This document shows positions 37,206 to 47,205 of a stretch of 64,000 bases of DNA, in pieces. The notes beneath the pieces are model-generated. The model had not been told where the DNA came from. It searched no databases and saw only the letters and a list, made by a program, of their open reading frames with translations. Made by a program: the position numbers and the translations under genes. This DNA is from Paenibacillus antarcticus (GTDB lineage: Bacteria > Bacillota > Bacilli > Paenibacillales > Paenibacillaceae): the NCBI RefSeq assembly GCF_001637225.1, contig NZ_LVJI01000054.1:186001-250000 (forward strand), written 5' to 3'. Position 1 is the first letter of the stretch, and the number at the start of each line of letters is the position of its first letter.

Positions 37206-37218
37206 GATAATCATTATC
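37206..37218. promoter_or_regulatory. Fur-type box candidate
   Basis: GATAATCATTATC is a perfect 13-base palindrome equal to the core of the 7-1-7 Fur consensus (TGATAATnATTATCA), with only the outermost bases different. It lies 78 bases before the Rrf2 gene. Confidence 0.45.
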
Positions 37219-37295
37219 CATATTGATTGAAGATGATTTCTAGAATATGAATTGATATGACCAAATCGTGCAAATGCTAATCGAGGTGATTTCTA

Positions 37296-37778
37296 ATGCA
37301 TATGAAAACCGGTGTAGAACAATCCGCATATGCCATTCTGCTACTTAATATGCTACCAGACAAAGCTGTATTACCTGGCGAAGCGATCAGTCAACAATTA
37401 GGTGCATCCGTAACCTATTTTCAGAAACTGTTAAGAAAATTAGTTAGTGCGGACTTGATTACTTCTGTTCCAGGGGTTAAAGGCGGGTTTAAATTAAAGA
37501 AGAGACCTGAAGAGATTCGAATATACGATATATATATTGCAATTGAAGGACAACAGACGCTTTATTCTTCAAGTGGTATTTTTAACGATATGCTTGAGTT
37601 ACAAGCTGAAGATCAATGTTGTTTGTTAACGGAGTTAATGAAAGAAGCTGAATCTTCTTGGAAATCTGTTTTGAAAAGAGAGACTGTTGCATCGATGTTC
37701 GATGACATTCATAAAGATCGTTTTAAAACAAAAGTAGAGTCTTTACAGTTATGGGTTAATGAGAAAATGGTCTTGTAA
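37296..37778 (+). CDS. Rrf2-family regulator
   Basis: DNA-binding protein of 160 residues: YAILLLNMLPDKAVLPGEAISQQLGASVTYFQKLLRKLVSADLI is the helix-turn-helix and PGVKGGFKLKKRPEEIRIYDIYIAIEG the wing. Cysteines appear as a pair (DQCCLL) near residue 109, which could sense redox state. It lies 52 bases before the flavin oxidoreductase gene, which it probably regulates. ATG follows GAGGTGA; a second ATG two codons later is equally possible. Confidence 0.83.
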   Translation: MHMKTGVEQSAYAILLLNMLPDKAVLPGEAISQQLGASVTYFQKLLRKLVSADLITSVPGVKGGFKLKKRPEEIRIYDIYIAIEGQQTLYSSSGIFNDMLELQAEDQCCLLTELMKEAESSWKSVLKRETVASMFDDIHKDRFKTKVESLQLWVNEKMVL

Positions 37779-37830
37779 ATGGAATAAGTGAAGTAACTAT
37801 TGGATTAGACAGAGAAGGGAAGTTAAACAG

Positions 37831-38823
37831 ATGAGATTAAGTGTATTGGATCAAGCACCAGTTACAAAGGGAAATACGGCACAGGATGCTTTGAAAAAGG
37901 CGGAAGAACTTGCTATATTGGCTGATGAATTAGGATACGCTCGAATGTGGATGGCAGAGCATCATGGTGCAAATTCATTTGCTAGCTCAGCTCCTGAAGT
38001 GACAGCCGCTCACTTAGCTGCCAAAACCAAGAATATTCGTATCGGTACGGGTGGCGTTATGATGATGCATTATTCCCCCCTCAAACTTGCTGAAGTGTTT
38101 AAAACACTTAGTGCTTTCTCCCCTGGTCGGATTGATTTCGGAGTGGGTCGAGCTCCGGGTGGAGATACCAATGCCATGTACGCTTTATCTGAGGGACGTC
38201 AACTCATGTTGAATAACATGTATACCAAATTTGATACTTCACTGAAGTTGATCAACGATGAAATTCCTCTAGATGACTTGAACAACAAAACGATAGCAAC
38301 ACCGTCCTACATTGTTTTGCCAGAAGCATGGATGTTAGGTTCGAGCGGAAGTAGTGCACTGAAGGCGGCAGAGATGGGTGTTGGGTATTCATTCGCACAA
38401 TTCTTCAATGGTGCAATGTCCAAAGAGATTCTAGATACCTATAAGAATAACTTTCAACCCTCAGTATTTATGGAGAAACCTGAAATTAATGCGACGTACA
38501 TGGTGACAACGGCGGAGACGACAGAAGAAGCCGAGTACGAAGCGCTACCGCAAGATATTTTCCGTTTAAGTATGATGAAGGGCAAGATTACACAATTGTT
38601 ATCACCAGAAGAAGCTCAGAATTATTCGTTGAGCGAAATTGATCGCATGCAATTGAAAGAGAGTCGCAAACTTCATCTCGTGGGTTCAGCTAAAGACATA
38701 GCAACGCTGTTACAAGAAGAACAAGCGAAATATGGATTCGATGAAGCGATGATTTGCAGCATTCCACATTCACAAGAGAAACGTTTGGAAGTATATCGCT
38801 TATTGGCACGGGAACTAATTTAG
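37831..38823 (+). CDS. LLM-class (luciferase-like) flavin oxidoreductase
   Basis: TIM-barrel flavoenzyme of 330 residues in the bacterial-luciferase superfamily group 1 (YceB/YhbW-like). It opens with MRLSVLDQAPVTKGNTAQDAL and has WMAEHHG and GTGGVMMMHYSPLKLAEVF, the usual landmarks, then FGVGRAPGGDT. Members use FMN and a reductase partner to oxidise small molecules, but most bacterial copies lack known substrates. It shares an operon with the Rrf2 gene and possibly DUF896. ATG follows GAAGGGAAG. Confidence 0.88.
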   Translation: MRLSVLDQAPVTKGNTAQDALKKAEELAILADELGYARMWMAEHHGANSFASSAPEVTAAHLAAKTKNIRIGTGGVMMMHYSPLKLAEVFKTLSAFSPGRIDFGVGRAPGGDTNAMYALSEGRQLMLNNMYTKFDTSLKLINDEIPLDDLNNKTIATPSYIVLPEAWMLGSSGSSALKAAEMGVGYSFAQFFNGAMSKEILDTYKNNFQPSVFMEKPEINATYMVTTAETTEEAEYEALPQDIFRLSMMKGKITQLLSPEEAQNYSLSEIDRMQLKESRKLHLVGSAKDIATLLQEEQAKYGFDEAMICSIPHSQEKRLEVYRLLARELI

Positions 38824-38867
38824 AATAAGATAAAGAATTAATATATATAAAAGGATGGGAAAAACAG

Positions 38868-39095
38868 ATGATAAAAAGTATAGATCGTATTAATGAATTA
38901 GCAAGAAAACAGCGTGGAGAAGGCCTAACCAATGCTGAAAAGGTGGAGCAACAAGCATTACGTGAAGACTACTTACGTGAAATTCGCGGTCAAGTCCTCA
39001 ACACGATTACAGGATTAACAGTAGTTGATCCACTTGGTAATGATGTAACTCCTGATAAAGTACGTGAAGTGAAAGAAAAGTTATCCGATAAATAA
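38868..39095 (+). CDS. DUF896 (YnzC-like) small protein
   Basis: Cytoplasmic protein of 75 residues with the DUF896 sequence pattern: INELARKQRGEGLTNAEKVEQQ and LREDYLREIRGQVLNTI. YnzC of Bacillus subtilis folds as a two-helix bundle; its function is not established. The C-terminal third (TVVDPLGNDVTPDKVREVKEKLSD) is the usual end. ATG follows AAGGATGGG. It lies 44 bases after the flavin enzyme gene. Confidence 0.87.
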   Translation: MIKSIDRINELARKQRGEGLTNAEKVEQQALREDYLREIRGQVLNTITGLTVVDPLGNDVTPDKVREVKEKLSDK

Positions 39096-39112
39096 GTTTC
39101 ATTAATTAAATA

Positions 39113-39159
39113 CAGAGGTAGCCTAAAACATTATTCTCATGTTCTGGGCTGCCTCTTCG
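39113..39159 (+). terminator. Rho-independent terminator
   Basis: AGAGGTAGCCTA and GGGCTGCCTCT pair, with AACAT/ATGTT continuing the stem, after the DUF896 gene. Confidence 0.65.
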
Positions 39160-39242
39160 TATTTAATGTGGAAGTAACACTACATAAATAAACTTTACAT
39201 AATGAATTATGTTCATTTCTGTTGGAACTGAAATCATCCGAG

Positions 39243-39284
39243 CAACACAAAAATAGAGGGGGAGTAGCCCCTCTATTTTTGTTG
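39243..39284. terminator. Bidirectional terminator
   Basis: CAACACAAAAATAGAGGGG and CCCCTCTATTTTTGTTG pair; the T-rich and A-rich sides allow use on both strands. Confidence 0.8.
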
Positions 39285-39370
39285 ATACGATATGTTCAAG
39301 ATTTCATAAGATTCTTCTTAAACATTGAGCTGATAACTTTATTGTATTCTGATAAATAGGTTTATCTGCT

Positions 39371-42300
39371 CTATTCATTGAACTCTTCCACAGTGATCGT
39401 ATAACTATTCGAGTGAACTTTGCCTACATATGTGCGTTCATCTAACATGAACTGGTAAATCGCTGATGAGTTGCCTTTAAGAAAATGTCGAAGTAGATAC
39501 TCGTTAATCGTAATAATATAGGTGATGCATACTGTAGTGCCAGCTTTTACTGTACCCAATGGGATCGTCCCATTAAATGGATATTGGGGAGAAGAGATAC
39601 CGTCGATCGTGATTGTACTCGAATCCAGTGTGGATCCTTCAGGATTCAACTGGATGAGTGAAACATCTGCAGGCCAATTCCCTGTATTGCTTAGTAATAA
39701 TTTAAATTTCACACATCCACCTATTTCTACGCAGGTAGGTTCGACACAAATTTCTAGAGAAATGATCGGTGTAAATATATACGTAGAGACTACGTTGGAG
39801 CGGGCAATTTGACTTACAGAACGACCATCAGGCAATTGAAAAGTATACTGTAACGACCCTTGATTCTGGATTTCTGATATTTCTTGAATGTTTATAGTTG
39901 TAGCTATCGTAACTTTGAATTTCACTACGGTTACGGATCCCGGGCTTAACGTGGATAATGAAATTCCTGAATCTGGTATAACACCTTTCATAACGACTCC
40001 ATTTACCAATACACTATCCCATACGAATAGAGTACCTGATGGGATGATATCAATTAATATCGCATCCACCGCTATATTCCCATTGTTCCTTACTAAAAGT
40101 TCATAACATAGTGGATCTCCGGGAGCTGCGCGGGAAAGATCTACTCTTTTACTAATGGTAACATCAGGAGAGACAACGGCTACTACAACAGTGTTGCTCT
40201 CAGTGTTGAACTGGTTTCCATCAACTACATAGGAGACCGTAGCAGTGTTAATCAACGTTGAGGTTGGAGGAACCTCTACAATACTGACACGGAAAGTTAT
40301 TTCAACGGATACTCCGGAACCCAAGTTACCTAAGTATATCCCTTGATTTGGGTCTGATTCAGGATAATACACGCCCGCCACGATGACGCTTCCGACAATG
40401 AAGACAGCTCCTTCTGGAACAGGTATTACTGCTATGACATCCTGTAAAGACTGAATTCCTTCATTTATAATCCGTAACGTATATGTTACAACATCCCCGA
40501 CAAAAGTTGTCGAAGTGTTCGCAGATAATAAAGTGCAGATCTGAAATGCATTTAACGAGATGGTTACCGTATTAGAGTATAGTTCATTTATGTTTAATCG
40601 ACCTTCTGATGTTACAAAGGAATATTTACATAGTGCCTTATTGAGTAAAATAAGGCTTGGAGGTAATGAAACAACGATAACTTGAAAAGATATGATGACC
40701 CTACTCTCCGGTATTAGTGTCCCGGCAGGAATGCCTGATACTGGATCCGCACCTGGCAATAGAATGCCGTTTCTAAGAACGCTGTTCAGTATAAATGATA
40801 CCCCTTGGGGTAATGTATCATAAATAGTCAACTCAGCAGCCGTATTGCCCGTGTTCTCGGCAATGATGGTATACACAATCGTCTCACCCAAGGAAGCGCG
40901 GACTTTATCCGCGCTTTTGATCACTGCAAGGACTGGGCCCACGACCGGGGTATCGACGATATTCGAATACGCAATACTGTCAACACCGCTGCCGAACTGA
41001 AGTGAACCATTGACTGATTGGAAACGACAGGATAAGGACGTGAGCCACTGGTCATATAGCGATTACCTGAACCTGGAATACCACAGTCGTCGAAGCTCCG
41101 GCTGCAATGCTGCCGATGCTGATTCCAGATGCAGGATTTCCAGAAGGGCGGGCTATTCCATCTACGATTACACTGCCGGTAACAAACTGACTTCCTGCAG
41201 GAATAGGGTCAATAAGGATGACGTTGTTAACAGTCTCTATGCCGTTATTCGTAGCAACAATCGTGTAAGTGATGATATCTCCCACAATTGCGTCCGTAGC
41301 AGGTGTGCTTTTAACTACGGTAACGTTAGGTGATGATACTGGGATGACGAGAACATTAGAAAGGGAAGTACCAGAGAGAAGACGACCGTCCGGTGGAGTG
41401 AACGTAAATGTTCCGGTTGCTTGATTCACAAGTTGCTGTGGATTAGGCAATGTCGCTACGGTAACTTGGAATGTGAGCGTTACTGTAACTGTAGCTCCCG
41501 GAGCAATCGTGCCGATGTTTAGCCCGCCAGCTGGATCAACCCCAGGTTGTGGCACACCATTTACGAGAACACTGTTTGGAACGAATATAGCACCAGCAGG
41601 TACGGTATCGGAGATAGTTACGACCGCAGGCAGTTGCCGGTATTTGTAACGTTTAATGAATAAGTAATGGTATCCCCAACGGTTGCGTTGCTCGTATTAG
41701 CACTTTTGAGAATAACAACGATAGGTTGATACACTGGAATAACCAATGTATTGGAGTTCGAGGTTCCAGAGAATACACCAGATGTAAAGCTAACGGAAGC
41801 TTGATTACTAAGACTAGCTGGATTTGGTAATACATTCACAATAATATTGAATGTGACAAGGAAAGACGCACCTGGGGCCAGAGTACCCAGTGAGATTCCA
41901 GATGCTGGGTTGGCTGCTGGATACGTAGTGCCATCAACGATTACGCTACCGGAAACAAAGGATGAGCCGGCAGGTATAGGATCACTAAGTACTACATTGC
42001 TAATATTAGCGATTCCACTATTTGTAATTGACACTTGATAAGTAATGGTATCCCCTACCACAGCGTCTGTAGCGATTGAAGATTTGGTTACTAAGACATT
42101 AGGAGACGACACAGAAATCTGATTCGTATTGGAGGATATTGTACCATTAAACGTACGTCCATCAGGTAGTATATAAGTGGAGGATATGGATGCATAGTTC
42201 TGCAACTGTTGGCTTGGAGGGAGCGTAGTGATAACGACCGAGAATATGACAGATAGACTTGAACCTGAAGCGATCACCCCAAGAGGAATTCCCAAGGCTG

Positions 42301-43312
42301 GATCTGCGCCAGGGGCAAGAGAACCTTGCACAATGACACTGTTAGCTACAAAGGTTGTGCCAGTGGGAATCGTGTCACTTAACGTTGCCGTAGCAGCGTA
42401 GTTGCCTGTATTGTTGACAACAACGGTGTAAGTAATCGTATCGCCAACAGTGGCGTTGACGATATTTGAACTCTTTAATGCGCTTATAATGGGCTTATAC
42501 ACAGGCGTTGATACAATATTAGAGAACGCAACATTGGATAATGCGCCGGAAGTATATACAACGGATGACTGATTGTTAAGTACCCCTGAAGGAGGGAGTG
42601 AAGTTACTGTAACACTAAACGTTATTGTAGTCGATCCTCCTGGAGGTAAGCTACTGATAGTTACTCCCGTAGATGGCGAAACGCCTGGACGCGTAACGCC
42701 ATCTATAGTTACACTGCCTGCTATAAAGTTTGTACCTGCAGGAAGTGCATCCGTGAATATGACATTATTTACAGTGGCTATGCCGTTATTTGTAATGCTC
42801 ATAGAATATACAATGGTGTCTCCAACAGTAGTTGCTGTCGTAGTCGTTGATTTGATTACAGCGACATTCGGAGATGAGACCGGAATAGTGACAGAATTCG
42901 AAAGGGCAGAACCGCTCAGTGTGCGACCGTCAGGTAATGTGAAGCTATAGGCTGCGCTACCCTGATTTACCAATTGTTGCGGATTAGGTAACGTTGTGAT
43001 TTCAACTGAGAATAATACCGTCGTCGTAGAGCTCGGATTAATGGTTCCAACAGGAATACCTGTAGCAGGATCTGCTTGAGGAAGAGGCAAGCCATTAACA
43101 AGCACACTGTTAGGTAGGAATGTAGTGCCCGATGGAATGTTATCTGAAAGGATTATATTTGCTGGATAGTTGCCCGTATTATGGACTGTGAGCGTATAAT
43201 TTACTGTATCGCCAACGGTTGCATTGGATGTACTTGCACTCTTAGCAACGGAAATATTAGGTTGGTATACAGGTACAACGAGATGACCACTCTCTTTGTG
43301 AGGTAAATAGGT
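39371..43312 (-). pseudogene. DUF11 repeat surface protein gene, 5' truncated and frameshifted
   Basis: The minus strand encodes ten tandem domains of about 125-130 residues, each with a pattern such as NATVGDTITYxxxVxNTGN, DxIPxGxxFVxxSVxVxG and NPxSGIxxGxxxPG, which is the DUF11 conserved repeat. The frame is open from 43312, right after a TGA and with no start codon or signal peptide, so the 5' end is missing. It breaks near 41632 (one base lost in GGCAACTGCCTG on the minus strand) and again near 41045; each time the next frame continues the domain. The end lies at 39371 (EEFNE). Paenibacillus and Bacillus relatives have long intact proteins of this kind, thought to be surface or spore-associated. 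The frameshifts could be assembly errors in repeats, but the lost 5' end supports decay. Confidence 0.8.
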
Positions 43313-43440
43313 TCATCTTTATTGTATTAATACCCTCGTCTCGTGCATCCGACTGATGCCTAATAGAATCGGAAGTTGTATAAAAGAAGAAGTGTAGTAA
43401 CCTTATATTATGAACCTTGATAGGTCGGTGGGAGGTTTGT

Positions 43441-44391
43441 ATGGCTAATATTAATGAAATAGCTAAGATGGCTGGTGTGTCCGTAGCAACCGTATCCAGG
43501 GTGCTAAACAATCATAAATACGTCTCTGAAGAAAAACGATCTGCCGTACAGAAAGTGATCGACCAAATGGATTATACCCCCAACAAAAGCGCTGTCGATT
43601 TAATACGCAGGGAAACAAGAATGATTGGTATAATCATCCCTTATAACAACAATCAAGCATTTGATCAAATGTTACACGGCGTGCTTAATGCATCTATAGA
43701 AAGGGATTATTCTGTCATTGTACTTCCTACTAAATATAACAAAGCTAAAGAGTTAACTTATCTGGCTATGCTCAAAAATAAAGTACTAGACGGTATCATC
43801 ATTACTTCGCGTTCAAATGACTGGGAGTCAATCATACCCTATACCAATTATGGGCCTGTCGTTTGTTGTGAATACACGGATCATCCTGAGATAGGCTGTT
43901 CCTATATTGACAGATATGCTTCGTATCTTGAAGTATTTCAGTATCTTAAAGTTAAAGGACATACAAGAGTAGCAATTACTAGAGGTAGAGGCATGGAGAG
44001 CATTAGCACCCGACAGACGCTCGATGCCTACAATAATACATTTGGAGAACTTCCAACAGAACTTCACATATCTGATTGTTATTGTGTAGAGGATGGATAT
44101 CATGCTGGACAGCAGCTGTTGAGTCTGGCTTCGAGACCGACCGCTATTTATGCTAATGGGGATGAGGTTGCCGGTGGCATTTATCTGTATGCACAATCAA
44201 TGAATATAAAAGTACCACAAGATTTAGCGATCATGGGCCAGGAGAATCAACCCATTGGTGTGGGATTAGGACTATCCTCTGTCGATCATCAATTAATTAA
44301 AGTTGGTGAACAAGCATTTGAACTTATCATTAATAAATTGCAACATAAAATTGAGATTCCCTATCGAATAATCCATCGCTCGTCAATTTAA
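43441..44391 (+). CDS. LacI-family transcriptional regulator
   Basis: Sugar-responsive repressor of 316 residues. The N-terminal HTH and hinge helix are NINEIAKMAGVSVATVSRVL and YVSEEKRSAVQKVIDQMDYTPN; a periplasmic-binding-protein-like effector domain follows (MIGIIIPYNNNQAFDQML; AIMGQENQPIG). ATG 43441 follows GGGAGG by 5 bases; the longer frame from 43417 has no ribosome site. HAD phosphatase and GNAT genes follow. The C-terminal part is a little short compared with the usual 330-340. Confidence 0.88.
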   Translation: MANINEIAKMAGVSVATVSRVLNNHKYVSEEKRSAVQKVIDQMDYTPNKSAVDLIRRETRMIGIIIPYNNNQAFDQMLHGVLNASIERDYSVIVLPTKYNKAKELTYLAMLKNKVLDGIIITSRSNDWESIIPYTNYGPVVCCEYTDHPEIGCSYIDRYASYLEVFQYLKVKGHTRVAITRGRGMESISTRQTLDAYNNTFGELPTELHISDCYCVEDGYHAGQQLLSLASRPTAIYANGDEVAGGIYLYAQSMNIKVPQDLAIMGQENQPIGVGLGLSSVDHQLIKVGEQAFELIINKLQHKIEIPYRIIHRSSI

Positions 44392-44463
44392 GTGTTGACA
44401 TGAAATCCATTTCATACTTTACCATGTTCTCAAGAGATAGATACTTAGGGAGGATGAATTGGA

Positions 44464-45087
44464 ATGTACAATACGATTATTTTTGATGTGGATGGCACGT
44501 TAATAGATACAGAAAATGCGGTTATAGGCTCACTTCAAAAAATGTTAGAGATAGATCACGGCATTAAATATGAAGCACATGAACTATATTTTGTACTAGG
44601 AATTCCAGGCGTATACTCATTAAAACAATTAGGAGTTCAAGATATTCCTAAGTCTCATGCGCGTTGGGAGCACTTTATGAAGGATTTCTATCATACAATC
44701 GAGGTATTCGTTGGGATTACAAATTTGTTAGTTACTCTGAAACAAAGGGATATCAAGCAAGGTATCGTCACTTCAAAGACATCGCAGGAAGTACAAGATG
44801 ATTTCGCCCCATTTGGCCTGATGGACTATTTAACACATGTCGTCTGCGCAGATGATACGTTGAAGCATAAGCCTAATCCGGAGCCACTGTTAAAGTATTT
44901 AGAGATTTCTGGTGCTAATCCTAAATCTTCTATATATATTGGAGATACAGTGTATGACTATGAATGTGCAAGAGATGCCGGGGTAGACTTCGGTCTCGCA
45001 CTATGGGGCTGTAAAAACCATGATATTATACCGGCTAAATATAAGTTTGAACAACCGAATGATATGATCCGGATACTCACCAGCTAA
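44464..45087 (+). CDS. HAD-family phosphatase (PpaX/Gph-like)
   Basis: Cytoplasmic phosphatase of 207 residues. Nucleophile motif FDVDGTLIDTE (Asp8 and Asp10), motif II Thr in GIVTSKT, Lys in LKHKPNPEPLLKYL and motif IV IGDTVYDYECARDAG. A helical cap lies between residues 15 and 80. Relatives hydrolyse pyrophosphate, phosphoglycolate or sugar phosphates. ATG follows GGGAGG. It may share a transcript with the LacI regulator 72 bases upstream. Confidence 0.87.
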   Translation: MYNTIIFDVDGTLIDTENAVIGSLQKMLEIDHGIKYEAHELYFVLGIPGVYSLKQLGVQDIPKSHARWEHFMKDFYHTIEVFVGITNLLVTLKQRDIKQGIVTSKTSQEVQDDFAPFGLMDYLTHVVCADDTLKHKPNPEPLLKYLEISGANPKSSIYIGDTVYDYECARDAGVDFGLALWGCKNHDIIPAKYKFEQPNDMIRILTS

Positions 45088-45125
45088 CCAATCCTTTTGC
45101 ATCAAATTAATAGGGAGGGAATGGT

Positions 45126-45632
45126 ATGGCCGAAGATGTAACCGTTGAGGAAATCACATTCATCGAAGAATATGTTGACGAGCTTGCAGCCCTTCTAATA
45201 GAAGTAGAAGAGGTTGGGTCTTCGATAGGTTTCTTACCATCACTAGGCTTATCGGATGCTAGGCACTATTGGATGAATATACTTGGACCTGAAGTGATTC
45301 TATTGGTTGCGACAATAAATGAATCAATCATAGGTAGCGTGCAGTTGTATATAAATCAAAAGCAGAACAGGGATCAAGTTGAAATTGCCAAATTAATGAT
45401 ACACCCTAATTATAGACAAAAAGGGTTCGGTCGTTTGCTTATGCAAAAGGCAGCGTTGAGAGCCAAGCAAGATGCTAAGTCTTTATTATTCCTTAATACA
45501 AGAGCAGGAGACCCAACAAATCAACTGTATACTTCACTTGGTTATATTCAAGTTGGACGGATTCCTAACTATATAATGTCAATCGATAGAGTCTTACATG
45601 CAACATTTGTATATTATAAGATAGAAAGATGA
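45126..45632 (+). CDS. GNAT-family N-acetyltransferase
   Basis: Acetyltransferase of 168 residues with acetyl-CoA motif MIHPNYRQKGFGRLLMQKA (about residue 97 onward) and LNTRAGDPTNQLYTSLGYIQVGRIPNY, an ending common in the PA4866/tabtoxin-like subgroup. ATG follows GGGAGG. It lies 38 bases after the phosphatase gene and ends at a terminator. Substrate unknown. Confidence 0.84.
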   Translation: MAEDVTVEEITFIEEYVDELAALLIEVEEVGSSIGFLPSLGLSDARHYWMNILGPEVILLVATINESIIGSVQLYINQKQNRDQVEIAKLMIHPNYRQKGFGRLLMQKAALRAKQDAKSLLFLNTRAGDPTNQLYTSLGYIQVGRIPNYIMSIDRVLHATFVYYKIER

Positions 45633-45650
45633 ATCTAAATAGGTTATAAA

Positions 45651-45693
45651 AAGATAAGCAATCGAACGGTGAAAGCTGTTCGATTGCTTATTT
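45651..45693. terminator. Bidirectional terminator
   Basis: AAGATAAGCAATCGAAC and GTTCGATTGCTTATTT form a strong hairpin between the convergent GNAT gene and germination operon. Confidence 0.85.
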
Positions 45694-45750
45694 GTTATCT
45701 GCATATTGTAAGATTATTGAATTATTTAGTCATCCTTCTCAATATTAATG

Positions 45751-45954
45751 TTATTGCATGTAATAATACGTAATTGCTATAGAAGATAGAATGACTGAAA
45801 GGCACAATTGAGTGTATCCTAGATTGCGAGCAGCATGTTGTTCCTTTTGCATATCTTTCATCCGGTATATCCTACAATCAATGGCTAATAAAAAAACACC
45901 AGAGAGAACGAACAGAGCCACAATATACGATGCGGAGCTAAGTATTGAATTCAT
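45751..45954 (-). CDS. Small membrane protein of the CLC_0170-like group
   Basis: Protein of 67 residues with two hydrophobic helices (about 8-26 and 47-65) and a basic middle (RIYRMKDMQKEQHAARNLGY). It follows the gerC gene by 15 bases on the same strand. Small two-helix proteins of this sort (CLC_0170 family) often stand at the end of ger operons in Paenibacillus. The family match is from memory of pattern and context. Its role in germination is not known. Confidence 0.6.
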   Translation of the reverse strand: MNSILSSASYIVALFVLSGVFLLAIDCRIYRMKDMQKEQHAARNLGYTQLCLSVILSSIAITYYYMQ

Positions 45955-45969
45955 ATCCAGCGACCCTCC

Positions 45970-47205
45970 TTAATATATCTTCATTCCAACTCTACGAATG
46001 TTCACTTTCACCTTGATGGTCACTGACATGTCAGCATACATGTTTTCCCAGTCTCTTTTTTCTTGAATTGATTTATTCCAGAATGAGCGTTCATGTGCTC
46101 TCACATATTCACCGAAACCAAAAATATCCGATTTATCCTTCTGCGTTTTCTTAATAAGGTCATGGATCACATTGGCAATCCATCGTTCTTGTTCTAGTTC
46201 AATAGTTTTTAAACTTTTCTCGCTATCAATCTTTGATTGTTCATCATACTTCTCACCAAGTTCAGACTGAAGGCGAACATACACATTAGCGTGTGGTTTG
46301 CCATTCTTTATTTGAATGGAGATGTGGCTTTTACGATTCGTTGTTCTTACCATGACATACCCTATATCTTTTACTGGGAACAACGTCGTAAATCCACCTG
46401 GATTAATTCCTTTAGCTGCCATAAATACGCCAATCTCCATGGGATATGTAGTTGTACCGGCCAATTTGTTATCCTTGAAATAAGCGAGTCCTTTAATAAG
46501 GACATTCTGTCCTTGTCGTATCGAAACATATGGTAAATAGGCACTCTGCCCAAGCTTTGAATCATTGCTCCAGAAGGTTGAGAGAAAGGCCTGAGGGAAT
46601 TTACCCATCGCTATAGATTTCTCTATCATAGAAAGTAAATATAAGGTTGGTACGCGCTCTAAAGGGGGAGCTACGTTCATGAAATCAGCAGCTTGTTTAT
46701 CAGCAACGAGAAGCCATGTTGAACGACGTACCTCAGGATTCCTACGGAGGTAATCATTTAAATTAACTAATCCTTTTTCAGCAATTTTTTTACTTACTAC
46801 AATGACTCGGAGATGAATTAAAAAGCGTGGATCTGCTATTTCTTGTTGCAAATTATTCATGGCATCATCGATAGTGTGTCCCAGGACCTCAACAACCCAA
46901 ACAGGGCTGTTTTTTCCTTTTGCACTATTTTCTGAATCGCCCCCGCTACCAGGACCTAGTGGAATTCGACCAGCTACAGCTATTTGAGCTGTCAATCGAA
47001 TCATATTAGCATTTAAATCTGGGGAGTCTAATTTCTTGTGATTCGTAAGATCTTCCTCTTTTGCTGCATCGGGTCCAGCTTCGTCAATCGCTATCCCCAG
47101 AATAAGAGAACGATTGTCAATTTCGAGGCTATCCCAACATCCGGTTAATAGTAAGGAGAAGACAGTGAGTTGCAGTAATACTACAATGATGCGTCTATTC
47201 TTCAC
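45970..47205 (-). CDS. Ger(x)C-family spore germination lipoprotein
   Basis: C subunit of a germinant receptor, attached to the inner spore membrane. The signal peptide ends in the lipobox LLTGC (Cys23), followed by WDSLEIDNRSLILGIAIDEA, the family hallmark. Domains 1-3 occupy residues 25-405 (HLRVIVVSKKIAEKGL; QSAYLPYVSIRQGQNVLIKGLAYF; the C-terminal amphipathic helix region). Length 411 is normal. The gene overlaps the permease gene end by 11 bases, so their translation is coupled. Confidence 0.9.
   Translation of the reverse strand: MKNRRIIVVLLQLTVFSLLLTGCWDSLEIDNRSLILGIAIDEAGPDAAKEEDLTNHKKLDSPDLNANMIRLTAQIAVAGRIPLGPGSGGDSENSAKGKNSPVWVVEVLGHTIDDAMNNLQQEIADPRFLIHLRVIVVSKKIAEKGLVNLNDYLRRNPEVRRSTWLLVADKQAADFMNVAPPLERVPTLYLLSMIEKSIAMGKFPQAFLSTFWSNDSKLGQSAYLPYVSIRQGQNVLIKGLAYFKDNKLAGTTTYPMEIGVFMAAKGINPGGFTTLFPVKDIGYVMVRTTNRKSHISIQIKNGKPHANVYVRLQSELGEKYDEQSKIDSEKSLKTIELEQERWIANVIHDLIKKTQKDKSDIFGFGEYVRAHERSFWNKSIQEKRDWENMYADMSVTIKVKVNIRRVGMKIY

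Noticed and set aside
41010..41333. Plus-strand 107-codon frame opposite the DUF11 gene
   Set aside because: Composition is that of an antisense shadow, with no homologous look and no start signals.
42573..42950. Open frame on the plus strand inside the DUF11 gene
   Set aside because: It is the complement of a low-complexity repeat coding region (Val/Thr/Pro-rich), has no ribosome site, and recurs because the repeats recur.
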